In this document: positions 1-6,189 of the stretch, in pieces
How positions within the stretch are numbered: position 1 is the first letter of the stretch
Layout: each line of letters begins with the position of its first letter
Assembly: GCA_035630195.1 (NCBI GenBank)
Contig: DASQLD010000162.1
Span: forward strand, 1 to 8,976
Direction of reading: 5' to 3'
Length of the DNA stretch: 8,976 bases
Source: DASQDN01 sp035630195
GTDB taxonomy: Bacteria; Acidobacteriota; Terriglobia; Bryobacterales; Bryobacteraceae
Notes under the pieces: model-generated
What the model was told of the DNA's origin: nothing
Seen by the model: the letters and a program-made list of their open reading frames with translations, nothing else
Databases searched by the model: none
Position numbers and translations under genes: made by a program

Positions 1-1
1 A

Positions 2-2818
2 TTACCGAAGATCGTCGCTAACCATGATGTTGCTGCCGGATCGATCGAGCTTGGAGCAAAGAACCCACTTCCCATCCGGAGAAACGGAAAGCTTGTCGTC
101 AGTAGAGATTTCCGCCGCCTCCAGAATCGTGCGGGTTCGCCGAGTTCGAATATCGAAAGCCCGGATGGCGGCAACATTATTTTCTTTCGCGACATCAAGA
201 AATACAACCTCGTCGCCATGAAGTGTCCAAGTTGCAGCATGCGGACTATAAGGCGGACCAACAATTAACTCCTCTTTTAACGAGCTACGAAAATTGGGAG
301 TCGGCATTCGCCACACCTCCAGTTTGTCGGGTCGGGCGAAATAGATCCACCGTCCGTCTGGAGATTCTCTCGCAACAAACGCGCGATTCTGCGTAACCTG
401 CTGCGCGGATCCGCCATTGGCTGGTTGTTTCCAAATGTTCCAAGGCCCTCCGCCTCTCAACGCAAAGTAAATGAACCGGCCGTCCGCCGACCACGTTGGT
501 AAGAACTCCGAAGAGCGATCGAAGGTCAAACGTTGGGGCTCTCCGCAACGCGACGTGTTCAACTCGCACGTCAGAACGAAAATATCCGGCTGCCCGTCAA
601 TCTGGGCTTCGAACACCAGCCGCCGCCCGTCAGGTGACCATTCCGGGCTTCCGAGTGCCGCTCCGTTGAAATTTGTGACACGCGCCGGCATCGACCCATC
701 AGCCCGCGCCACCCATAACTCGCGAGAATTACTTCGGTCGCTGACAAACACGATGCGGCCATCCGGAGCATAACTACCTTGCCCGTCCAAAGCGGACGAG
801 GCGGCCAGTCTTTCCGATGCCCCTCCCTGCATCGGAACCCGATAAAGATTCAGATCGTCAAACCGGTTTACCCAAGCGATGCGACCAGTCTTGCGGCTGA
901 CAACCGGTGTTACTGCGTCTACTCCGCCAAAAGTAATCCGCTGTTGAGGACCTCCATCTTTGACCAGCCATCGCCACAACGCGTAAATTGTTCCGCCGCG
1001 CTGGCAGGAGGCTACCAGGCTATTGCCATCTGGCATCCAGTCGTGCCCGGAAATTCCGCGCTTACTCGATGGCAACCGAATCGGGGAGCCGCCGTCCGAC
1101 GGAACCACATATAGATCATCTAACCAGAAGGCCGTTACCCTCTTGAACGCAAGACGCCGGCCGTCAGGAGAAAACTTCGGATCCCAATCACCCCAAATGC
1201 CATCGGGCGGGTCCGTTAGCTTTCGCTTCTCTCCCGACTGCACGTCGTAGAAGTAAATAGCATTACGCGTGGTATTGGGTAGCAAATCGGAGAAGGCGAG
1301 CTGCTTGCCCTCCGGCGACCAATCCATTCCTGAACTGAGGTCTGCTGCTTTGAGGTCGAGCAATCTGGTTTCCTCGCCTCCGGAACTTGGGATTGTGCAA
1401 ATGGCGCCGGAGTCGCCCTCGACTCGCTTGAAAGCGATCCGCTTGCCGTCAGGCGACCAACTGAGCGAACCGATGTTGCCGCTTTTCTTGGGATCGGTGA
1501 TCTGGACCGGGTTATCATCAGCGAACCGCTTGACGAAAATCTGCGCTCGCTGCTTCTTCGTTTCGGTCCAGGTGAAAGCGATCATCTGTCCATCCGGCGA
1601 GAATGCAGGCGACCGTTCCCAGCCGGATTGTGCTGTTAGAGGCCGTGCTTCCAGGTCTGCTGTTCGGCGTGGGACGTCCTTTCGGAAAGTGAACCAGGCT
1701 AGGCTGCCAACCGACGCCAATACGAGCGTTGCAAGCATCATCCAATTAAGGCGGTTCAGTGTTAGTCTGGAGCGGTCAATCGCCGGCTCCGGTCCCGTAC
1801 CGGCCGGTGCTGGAATCAAATTTGCGTTATCCGCAACCGAAGCTTCCACTGCCTGGTTAGGGAAACGGGATTCCAGAACCCTTGCGACTTCGGCCGCCGA
1901 GGGACGCTGGCTCGGGTCCTTCGCCAACATTCTGAGGATCAGCGCATCCAACTGCGGTGGCACAAAGGCGTTCCGCGACGACGGAGGGCGCGGAGCCGCT
2001 TCGTTCAACGCTTTCAACCCGTCGAAAAGCGAACCGCTCTCGAAGGGATGGGCTCCGGTGGAGAGCTCATACAAAACGATGCCCAGGGAAAAAACGTCGC
2101 CGGCCGGAGAGGCTGCTCCGCCGCGTGATTGCTCGGGCGACATGTACCGAAGCGTGCCTGCAGGAAGGATCGAGCTGGAGGCCATCGAAGACAAATCCTG
2201 CGCTAGGCCGAAATCCAACACTTTGACGAAACCATCCTGCCGCACCATGAGGTTCTCGGGCTTAATGTCGCAGTGAACGATGCCCCGTGCATGGGCGGCG
2301 CCCAGCGCTCGCGCCACCTGCTCGCCGAGATGCAGCACCCGATCGACGGGCACGGGAGATCCGCATAATTGGCGAAGGGACATACCGTCCACCAGTTCCA
2401 TCACGATGCCGAGCCTGGAGGTGGTATGGATCACCTCGTAAATGGTCACGATATTGGGGTGGTTGAGCGCCGATGCGGCTTTGGCCTCGCGGATGAAGCG
2501 ATCCACTGAGGAGGCCCCAACGGCTGACTGAGCTAGAAACTTCACTGCCACAAAGCGGCCCAGTTCCGAGTCGCGGGCCGCATAGACCTCGCCCATTCCG
2601 CCTTCACCCAAGTGCCCGGTCAGCACATAGCGGCCAATTTTTTGACCGATCCGGTCCAGGCTCTCGACCTTTTTGGTCCCGCCAAACATGGCGAGGACCG
2701 CGTCCCGAACCTCGACATCGCCGGTGGTGTTTTTCAGAAACGAGTGAATTTGTTCCGGAGGAAAACTACTGCCGGACTGGTAGAGTTTCCAGGCGATTTG
2801 CCACTGCTCGTCTGTCAT
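2..2818 (-). CDS. Receptor-like Ser/Thr protein kinase with C-terminal TolB/PD40 beta-propellers
   Basis: A complete 938-residue membrane protein kinase, predicted to phosphorylate Ser/Thr on cytoplasmic partners, probably in response to something sensed outside the membrane. Residues 1-48 resemble the N-terminal segment common in acidobacterial kinases of this type (EQW..., PPEQI..FL, roughly). The kinase domain spans about 63-320: glycine loop LGEGGMGEV (70-78), Lys93, Glu111, catalytic loop HCDIKPEN (182-189), DFG (202-204), SPEQ in place of APE (227-230), Asp241 and Arg305. The Arg before the catalytic Asp is Cys183, so it is a non-RD kinase. A Pro/Ala linker leads to one membrane helix (about 357-378). 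The rest holds about twelve 'SPDG+.+aF'-type repeats (near 403, 452, 498, 547, 592, 638, 681, 724, 774, 818, 862 and 911), enough for two six-bladed propellers on the far side of the membrane. The ATG overlaps the upstream sigma-gene stop (ATGA); TAA lies at 2-4. The family call is secure; the ligand and substrate are unknown. Confidence 0.95.
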   Translation of the reverse strand: MTDEQWQIAWKLYQSGSSFPPEQIHSFLKNTTGDVEVRDAVLAMFGGTKKVESLDRIGQKIGRYVLTGHLGEGGMGEVYAARDSELGRFVAVKFLAQSAVGASSVDRFIREAKAASALNHPNIVTIYEVIHTTSRLGIVMELVDGMSLRQLCGSPVPVDRVLHLGEQVARALGAAHARGIVHCDIKPENLMVRQDGFVKVLDFGLAQDLSSMASSSILPAGTLRYMSPEQSRGGAASPAGDVFSLGIVLYELSTGAHPFESGSLFDGLKALNEAAPRPPSSRNAFVPPQLDALILRMLAKDPSQRPSAAEVARVLESRFPNQAVEASVADNANLIPAPAGTGPEPAIDRSRLTLNRLNWMMLATLVLASVGSLAWFTFRKDVPRRTADLEARPLTAQSGWERSPAFSPDGQMIAFTWTETKKQRAQIFVKRFADDNPVQITDPKKSGNIGSLSWSPDGKRIAFKRVEGDSGAICTIPSSGGEETRLLDLKAADLSSGMDWSPEGKQLAFSDLLPNTTRNAIYFYDVQSGEKRKLTDPPDGIWGDWDPKFSPDGRRLAFKRVTAFWLDDLYVVPSDGGSPIRLPSSKRGISGHDWMPDGNSLVASCQRGGTIYALWRWLVKDGGPQQRITFGGVDAVTPVVSRKTGRIAWVNRFDDLNLYRVPMQGGASERLAASSALDGQGSYAPDGRIVFVSDRSNSRELWVARADGSMPARVTNFNGAALGSPEWSPDGRRLVFEAQIDGQPDIFVLTCELNTSRCGEPQRLTFDRSSEFLPTWSADGRFIYFALRGGGPWNIWKQPANGGSAQQVTQNRAFVARESPDGRWIYFARPDKLEVWRMPTPNFRSSLKEELIVGPPYSPHAATWTLHGDEVVFLDVAKENNVAAIRAFDIRTRRTRTILEAAEISTDDKLSVSPDGKWVLCSKLDRSGSNIMVSDDLR

Positions 2819-3444
2819 CCCTGTGATTCAGGCGCCATGGCATTCCTTAGCCAATGTTGAGCGAATTCCCAGTGGCGCGCAATGGTACGGATGGAGCACT
2901 CCAGGCGCGCAGCGATTTCCTCCCGGGACAATCCCTCGAAGACCTTCATTTCGACTACCACGCGCAGCTTGGGGTCGATCGCGCCCAACCGGGTCAACAA
3001 ATCCTCAATCTCCTGGAGCCCTTGCTCACCGGCGGCAGCCACTCCGAGCGCCTCATTGATATCGGCCGTCATAACGTGCTTGGGCAGCGGGCGCGCATGG
3101 TGGACCAGGAGCCTCTTCATCAGGAAGGCGGCCAACCCGAAAAACGCATTCTTCTCGTCCTCATCGGCAGCAGAGCGATGCGGCAGTTCTTTAACCCGAG
3201 TGAGCTCCAGGTACAATTCGTGCACCAGAATGGTGGGCTGCCAGGTATGGTTGGAGCGCTCGCCCAGCATCCGGCTTGAGGCCAAACGCCGCAGCTCCGG
3301 ATAGAAAAACTGGACGAGCTTCCCAGCCGCCTCCGGGCTTCCTTCGCGAAATTCGGTCATCAGGCGGTTATCGAAATCAGGGCCGTTGAGCCGAGCCACA
3401 GTGGCGCTTATTTTATCACTACGGTCGAAAGTTTTTTGGCACAC
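2815..3444 (-). CDS. ECF-like RNA polymerase sigma factor (Sigma70_ECF, TIGR02999-like)
   Basis: A sigma factor that should direct RNA polymerase to its own promoter set. Numbered from the GTG at 3444 (209 aa), region 2 is about residues 29-85, with YPELRRLA and HTWQPTILVHELYLELT, close to the family pattern HTLQPTALVHEAYLRL. FFGLAAFLMKRLLVHHAR (about 101-118) matches the diagnostic 'FF.lAa.lMRriLVdhAR' segment. Region 4 (about 153-203) ends in the helix-turn-helix LSREEIAARL...TIARHW. The start is uncertain. GTG 3444 has an AGAGGGG-like ribosome site nine bases upstream. GTG 3465 gives seven more residues without a clear site. ATG 3360 (MTEF) would cut into the first helix of region 2, so I disfavour it. 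No anti-sigma gene lies beside it; the downstream kinase, coupled by the ATGA overlap, is the likely regulator. Vibrio EcfP/PpkT2 is a known precedent for kinase control of an ECF sigma factor; applying it here is inference. Confidence 0.92.
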   Translation of the reverse strand: MCQKTFDRSDKISATVARLNGPDFDNRLMTEFREGSPEAAGKLVQFFYPELRRLASSRMLGERSNHTWQPTILVHELYLELTRVKELPHRSAADEDEKNAFFGLAAFLMKRLLVHHARPLPKHVMTADINEALGVAAAGEQGLQEIEDLLTRLGAIDPKLRVVVEMKVFEGLSREEIAARLECSIRTIARHWEFAQHWLRNAMAPESQG

Positions 3445-3453
3445 TTTGTGGCG

Positions 3454-3460
3454 CCCCTCT
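3454..3460 (-). promoter_or_regulatory. Putative ribosome binding site deciding the sigma-factor start
   Basis: Read on the minus strand these bases are AGAGGGG, nine bases before the GTG at 3444. No comparable site precedes the alternative starts at 3465 (GTG) or 3360 (ATG). It is a moderate match to the anti-Shine-Dalgarno complement and is used here only to prefer one start. Confidence 0.4.
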
Positions 3461-3472
3461 CCCACTTTTGGA

Positions 3473-3504
3473 TGAGCACTCGACCGAACTTGGCGCGGTG
3501 CTCA
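3473..3504. promoter_or_regulatory. Perfect 7-base inverted repeat in the divergent spacer (candidate operator)
   Basis: TGAGCAC at 3473-3479 is mirrored by GTGCTCA at 3498-3504, with 18 bases between the arms (25 bases centre to centre). It lies in the 55-75 base gap between the leftward sigma/kinase operon and the rightward hydrolase gene, so a protein bound there could affect both. A -10-like TCTAAT read leftward at 3519-3514 lies just upstream of the repeat for the sigma gene, without a convincing -35. The repeat could also form a stem in the hydrolase mRNA leader; no U-tract follows, so it is not a standard terminator. The symmetry is seen directly; an operator role is inference. Confidence 0.4.
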
Positions 3505-3520
3505 CGATTAGGGATTAGAT

Positions 3521-4597
3521 ATGAAGCTTTCACAGAAGATTTCTTTTCTATTGCCGTTCGGGCTCATGCTCGTTCCCGCGATCTCTGCTCAGCAAAGGGG
3601 AGGGCAGGCGTCTTGCGCTGCTCCGGATAGAGTAGCCGGGTTTCAACCAGAGGTTTGTCGCGACCATACGCCACACAAGCAACTATGCGTGCCGGTTGAC
3701 CGTGGAGTCGCGCTTCAGGTGCTGGATTGGGGCGGGGCGGACAAGCCGGAAACCATGGTTCTGCTCACCGGCTACGGGGACAACGCCCATGTGTATGATC
3801 AGTTCGCTTTCCAATTCACAGACTATTTTCATGTGATTGGTATTACTCGCCGGGGATTCCTTCCTTCCAGTCAGCCCGAAGAGGGATACGATGTTCGCAC
3901 AAGGGCGCGTGACGATATTGAAGTTCTTAAATACCTCGGCATCAACAAGGCTGTTTTCGTTGGACATTCATTATCAGCTTCGGAGCTGAGTCAGCTAGGG
4001 CTGGAATACAAGAGCTATGTCAGCAAGCTCGTTTATCTGGACGCTTTTGACTTGGCGCGTCGATCTGTTCTTCCGGAGCTTCCCACCGTACCTTACCAAT
4101 TGGGAAGGGACGACAGATCGATCCAGGCTTTTGTGGCGGCGACGGCGCAGATGGAAAATAGCCAAAGACCATTCCCATCCATCTGTCCAGCATTCTCCTT
4201 CGACGCGAGAGGTCGCCTTGGAGACAGCACAACACCGGACTTTGTCGGGCCAAAGCTTTTCGATGGTATCGCGGAGATGAACAATCCGCTGGTGGATTGG
4301 GCGAACATCGACGCGCCGCGACTCGGAATACTGAGCGTTCCGTCAGTTGAGAATAAACTCCCGTTCTACTGGTATTTGAGGTCGGATGAGCAAGCGGTCT
4401 TCGACAAGAACTGGCCAGGTGTTGTTCGATGGTTCGCCGATACCACCGAAAGGTTCAAAGCCGCCAATCCCGGTAAGCCGACTGCTGTTGTCCATTTAAT
4501 TCCGGAGGCGCCGCATTACTTCTTCCTCAGTGATCAAGCCACTGTTGTTCGTGTCATGCGAGAGTTCTTGCTCGGCACAGCGAATCCAGGGAGATAA
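3521..4597 (+). CDS. Exported alpha/beta-fold hydrolase
   Basis: A 358-residue alpha/beta hydrolase, probably secreted or periplasmic, acting on an ester, lactone or similar bond in an unknown substrate. The N-terminus is a signal peptide: Lys3/Lys6, a hydrophobic stretch to about 21, then ISA-QQ with likely cleavage near residue 23. The core begins near residue 62. LLTGYGDN (81-88) occupies the oxyanion-hole position usually held by HGxG. GITRRGFLPSS (107-117) matches the conserved strand-4/loop region. The nucleophile elbow is GHSLS (148-152, Ser150), and the catalytic His is probably His332 in EAPHYFFLSD. The usual Asp after strand 7 is not evident: the segment near 266-280 has Glu277 but no clear Asp. 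Asp174 after strand 6 is an alternative acid. The ATG follows AGGGA (3510-3514) by six bases. The TAA at 4595 is 69 bases before the next gene on the same strand, so co-transcription is plausible. The fold is secure, the substrate unknown. Confidence 0.88.
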   Translation: MKLSQKISFLLPFGLMLVPAISAQQRGGQASCAAPDRVAGFQPEVCRDHTPHKQLCVPVDRGVALQVLDWGGADKPETMVLLTGYGDNAHVYDQFAFQFTDYFHVIGITRRGFLPSSQPEEGYDVRTRARDDIEVLKYLGINKAVFVGHSLSASELSQLGLEYKSYVSKLVYLDAFDLARRSVLPELPTVPYQLGRDDRSIQAFVAATAQMENSQRPFPSICPAFSFDARGRLGDSTTPDFVGPKLFDGIAEMNNPLVDWANIDAPRLGILSVPSVENKLPFYWYLRSDEQAVFDKNWPGVVRWFADTTERFKAANPGKPTAVVHLIPEAPHYFFLSDQATVVRVMREFLLGTANPGR

Positions 4598-4653
4598 TCG
4601 CACGAAAGTTGAAACGCAGCCGGTATTTGAAATCCAGCTCAATCGTGCAAAGC

Positions 4654-4660
4654 AAGGAGA
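4654..4660 (+). promoter_or_regulatory. Strong ribosome binding site fixing the GTG start at 4667
   Basis: AAGGAGA ends six bases before GTG 4667. The match and spacing are near ideal and support the GTG as the true start of the serine hydrolase, which also restores a full signal sequence. Confidence 0.75.
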
Positions 4661-4666
4661 AACGAA

Positions 4667-5965
4667 GTGGGGACATTCATCGAAACGTCGCGATCGGGGT
4701 ATCGACTCAGATACATTCACATCGCCACCTTGGTTGCCGTTATTGCTCACCTTCCTACGGGGTGCTCGACTGCGCCGGCTTCATTAACGCGCTCCCCGGC
4801 CGGCCCTTCGACGCTCAAGCACATCGATCAATCTGCGCTGAAAGCGATGGTGGACACCGCTGCCCATGAACTTCTGATCCCCGGCGCCGTAGTTCTTTTG
4901 CGTACCCCGCAAGGGGAGTTTACGGTCACCTACGGCACTACGCTGCATGGCGCAACCAGCCCGACCTCCGCGGACACCCACTTCCGGATCGCATCGAATA
5001 CGAAGACGATGACAGCAGCGGTGATCCTGCAACTGGCGCAGGAGAACAAGCTCCGAGTCGAGGATCCAGTCTCGAAGTACGTATCGGGCGTGCCGAAGGG
5101 CGACAAAATCACCATCGCCGAACTGCTGGAAATGCGAAGCGGCCTCTACAACTACACAAATGCCCCCGAAATTTCTGCGAGCCTCGACCATGATCCTACC
5201 AAGACCTGGTCTCCCGCCCAACTGCTGGCCATCGCGTTTGCGCGTCCATCCAGCTTTCCGCCTGGCACTGCTTACGAGTACAACAACACAAACTACGAAC
5301 TGCTCGGCCTTATCGCGGAGAAGGTCGGGAAGAAGCCGTTGGCTCAGGCGATGCAAGACCGGTTGTTCGGGCCACTGCAGATGCAGCACACTCAACTCCC
5401 CACCGCGGCGGTGTACACGATCCCCGATCCCTATTCACACGGGTACCTCTATGGCAGTTCCTCGGTCGCTTTAGTAGGGAAACCTCCATATTCGCCCGAC
5501 GTCCAGACCGCTGCTCGGGCTGGTACCCTCTCGCCCAAAGACTACACCAATGTGAACCATTCCTTCGCCAAAGCTACCGGAGGTGTCATTTCCACGGCCA
5601 ACGATCTCGCCATCTGGATCAAGGCGCTCGCTACCGGTCGCGTGTTGAACACCGCATATCAGCGCCAGTGGCTTGACAGCTTGAAGCCTGTTGACCCGAG
5701 CAAGCCCAAGGGTCAACAGTACGGCTACGGCATTAGCAATCTGAGCTGGGGGCCGAACACGATCTATTTTCACGGCGGTGAGACGCCGGGCTACAACTCG
5801 TTCATGGGCTACGACCCAAATAGCCAAGTGACGCTTGTGGTGTGGACCAACCTGACGGTGTCGCTCGACGGAAAGGCGACGGCCAATGCCATCATGTTGA
5901 AGGTGCTAGATCAGATCTATGTGGCGTCGCCCCTGGCGCCTTCACCGTCATCTTCTGGCGCCTAG
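4667..5965 (+). CDS. Serine hydrolase, class C beta-lactamase/DD-peptidase-like (Beta-lactamase family)
   Basis: A 432-residue serine hydrolase of the AmpC/DD-carboxypeptidase/EstB superfamily. The three active-site motifs are visible: SNTK (SxxK, Ser110-Lys113), YNN (YxN, Tyr205-Asn207) and HGG (His369-Gly371, in place of KTG). GAVVLLRTPQGE (73-84) and ITIAELLEMRSGLYNY (148-163) are also typical. The N-terminus has Arg13/Arg15 followed by a hydrophobic stretch (about 17-30) and LPTGC (Cys33). This looks like a lipoprotein signal, but Pro sits at -3 where Leu is usual, so anchoring is only possible; otherwise it is a signal peptide or membrane anchor. The end (after about 420) is a Pro/Ser-rich tail. 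HxG members are often esterases or peptidases rather than true beta-lactamases, so antibiotic resistance should not be assumed. It follows the alpha/beta hydrolase by 69 bases on the same strand; the two may share a transcript. Confidence 0.92.
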   Translation: MGTFIETSRSGYRLRYIHIATLVAVIAHLPTGCSTAPASLTRSPAGPSTLKHIDQSALKAMVDTAAHELLIPGAVVLLRTPQGEFTVTYGTTLHGATSPTSADTHFRIASNTKTMTAAVILQLAQENKLRVEDPVSKYVSGVPKGDKITIAELLEMRSGLYNYTNAPEISASLDHDPTKTWSPAQLLAIAFARPSSFPPGTAYEYNNTNYELLGLIAEKVGKKPLAQAMQDRLFGPLQMQHTQLPTAAVYTIPDPYSHGYLYGSSSVALVGKPPYSPDVQTAARAGTLSPKDYTNVNHSFAKATGGVISTANDLAIWIKALATGRVLNTAYQRQWLDSLKPVDPSKPKGQQYGYGISNLSWGPNTIYFHGGETPGYNSFMGYDPNSQVTLVVWTNLTVSLDGKATANAIMLKVLDQIYVASPLAPSPSSSGA

Positions 5966-6084
5966 TACGACCCAACACTTCGCGTATCTGGAAGAAATCC
6001 CAAGAGGACTAATTCCACTTGTTCCGCGCCAAACCCGTTATTTTCCTGCGTAGCTGTCGCTCTCGGAGAAGAAGCTAACCGCTT

Positions 6085-6171
6085 ATGGCACTTTCTGCTG
6101 GAACTCGTCCCGGCACGTACGAAAAACATTGCTATCGAGACGACCTCACCCCTCGACAAGCACGGCGTTGA
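6085..6171 (+). other. Short ORF resembling a kinase N-terminus (possible relic or leader)
   Basis: A 28-codon ORF ending 18 bases before the next gene, in the same frame as it. Its first 13 residues (MALSAGTRPGTYE) resemble the opening of many acidobacterial Ser/Thr kinases (roughly 'M.L..GTRLGPYEI', just before the glycine loop). The resemblance stops there and the sequence shifts to unrelated residues before TGA. A purine-rich stretch (GGAGAAGAAG, 6065-6074) lies about ten bases upstream. It may be a fragment of a deleted kinase gene, an upstream leader ORF or chance. The rest of the 224-base gap (5966-6189) shows no terminator hairpin or recognisable promoter. Confidence 0.2.
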
Positions 6172-6176
6172 TCGCG

Positions 6177-6182
6177 AAAGGA
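6177..6182 (+). promoter_or_regulatory. Ribosome binding site for the ATG at 6190
   Basis: AAAGGA ends seven bases before ATG 6190. The in-frame ATG at 6232, which would give a more standard signal peptide, has only a weak purine run before it. This favours 6190 as the start of the large propeller protein. Confidence 0.55.
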
Positions 6183-6189
6183 TACAAAC

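Noticed and set aside
1269..2276. Long rightward ORF (335 codons) inside the kinase gene
   Set aside because: It is antisense to a well-supported kinase and propeller. Its translation is low-complexity and Ser/Arg/Pro-rich with no domain, as expected from the reverse strand of GC-rich coding DNA.
2854..3304. Two overlapping rightward ORFs of about 140 codons opposite the sigma gene
   Set aside because: They are shadows of the sigma-factor gene, which has clear region 2 and region 4 motifs. Neither has a recognisable domain or a ribosome site.
3410..3415. Leftward TAAAAT, a possible -10 box inside the start of the sigma gene
   Set aside because: No -35 element lies at 16-18 bases, and using it would force the ATG at 3360, which truncates region 2.
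3437..3452. TGGCAC followed by TGTGGC, resembling a sigma-54 -24/-12 promoter
   Set aside because: The -12 element lacks GC at the required spacing, and no sigma-54 activator is nearby.
4600..4648. Inverted pair GCACGA/TCGTGC between the two hydrolase genes
   Set aside because: Only six bases with a 37-base loop and no U-tract; not a credible terminator or operator.
4784..5395. Leftward ORF of 203 codons opposite the serine hydrolase
   Set aside because: Arg-rich, domain-free reverse-strand translation of a gene whose SxxK, YxN and HxG motifs are intact.
4667..5965. Reading the class C-like gene as an antibiotic-resistance beta-lactamase
   Set aside because: HGG in place of KTG and the general family resemblance fit esterases and peptidases equally well; nothing in the sequence shows beta-lactam hydrolysis.
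5962..6159. Leftward 65-codon ORF across the gap before the large gene
   Set aside because: It overlaps the end of the serine hydrolase by only a few bases but has no recognisable motif. I judged it chance.
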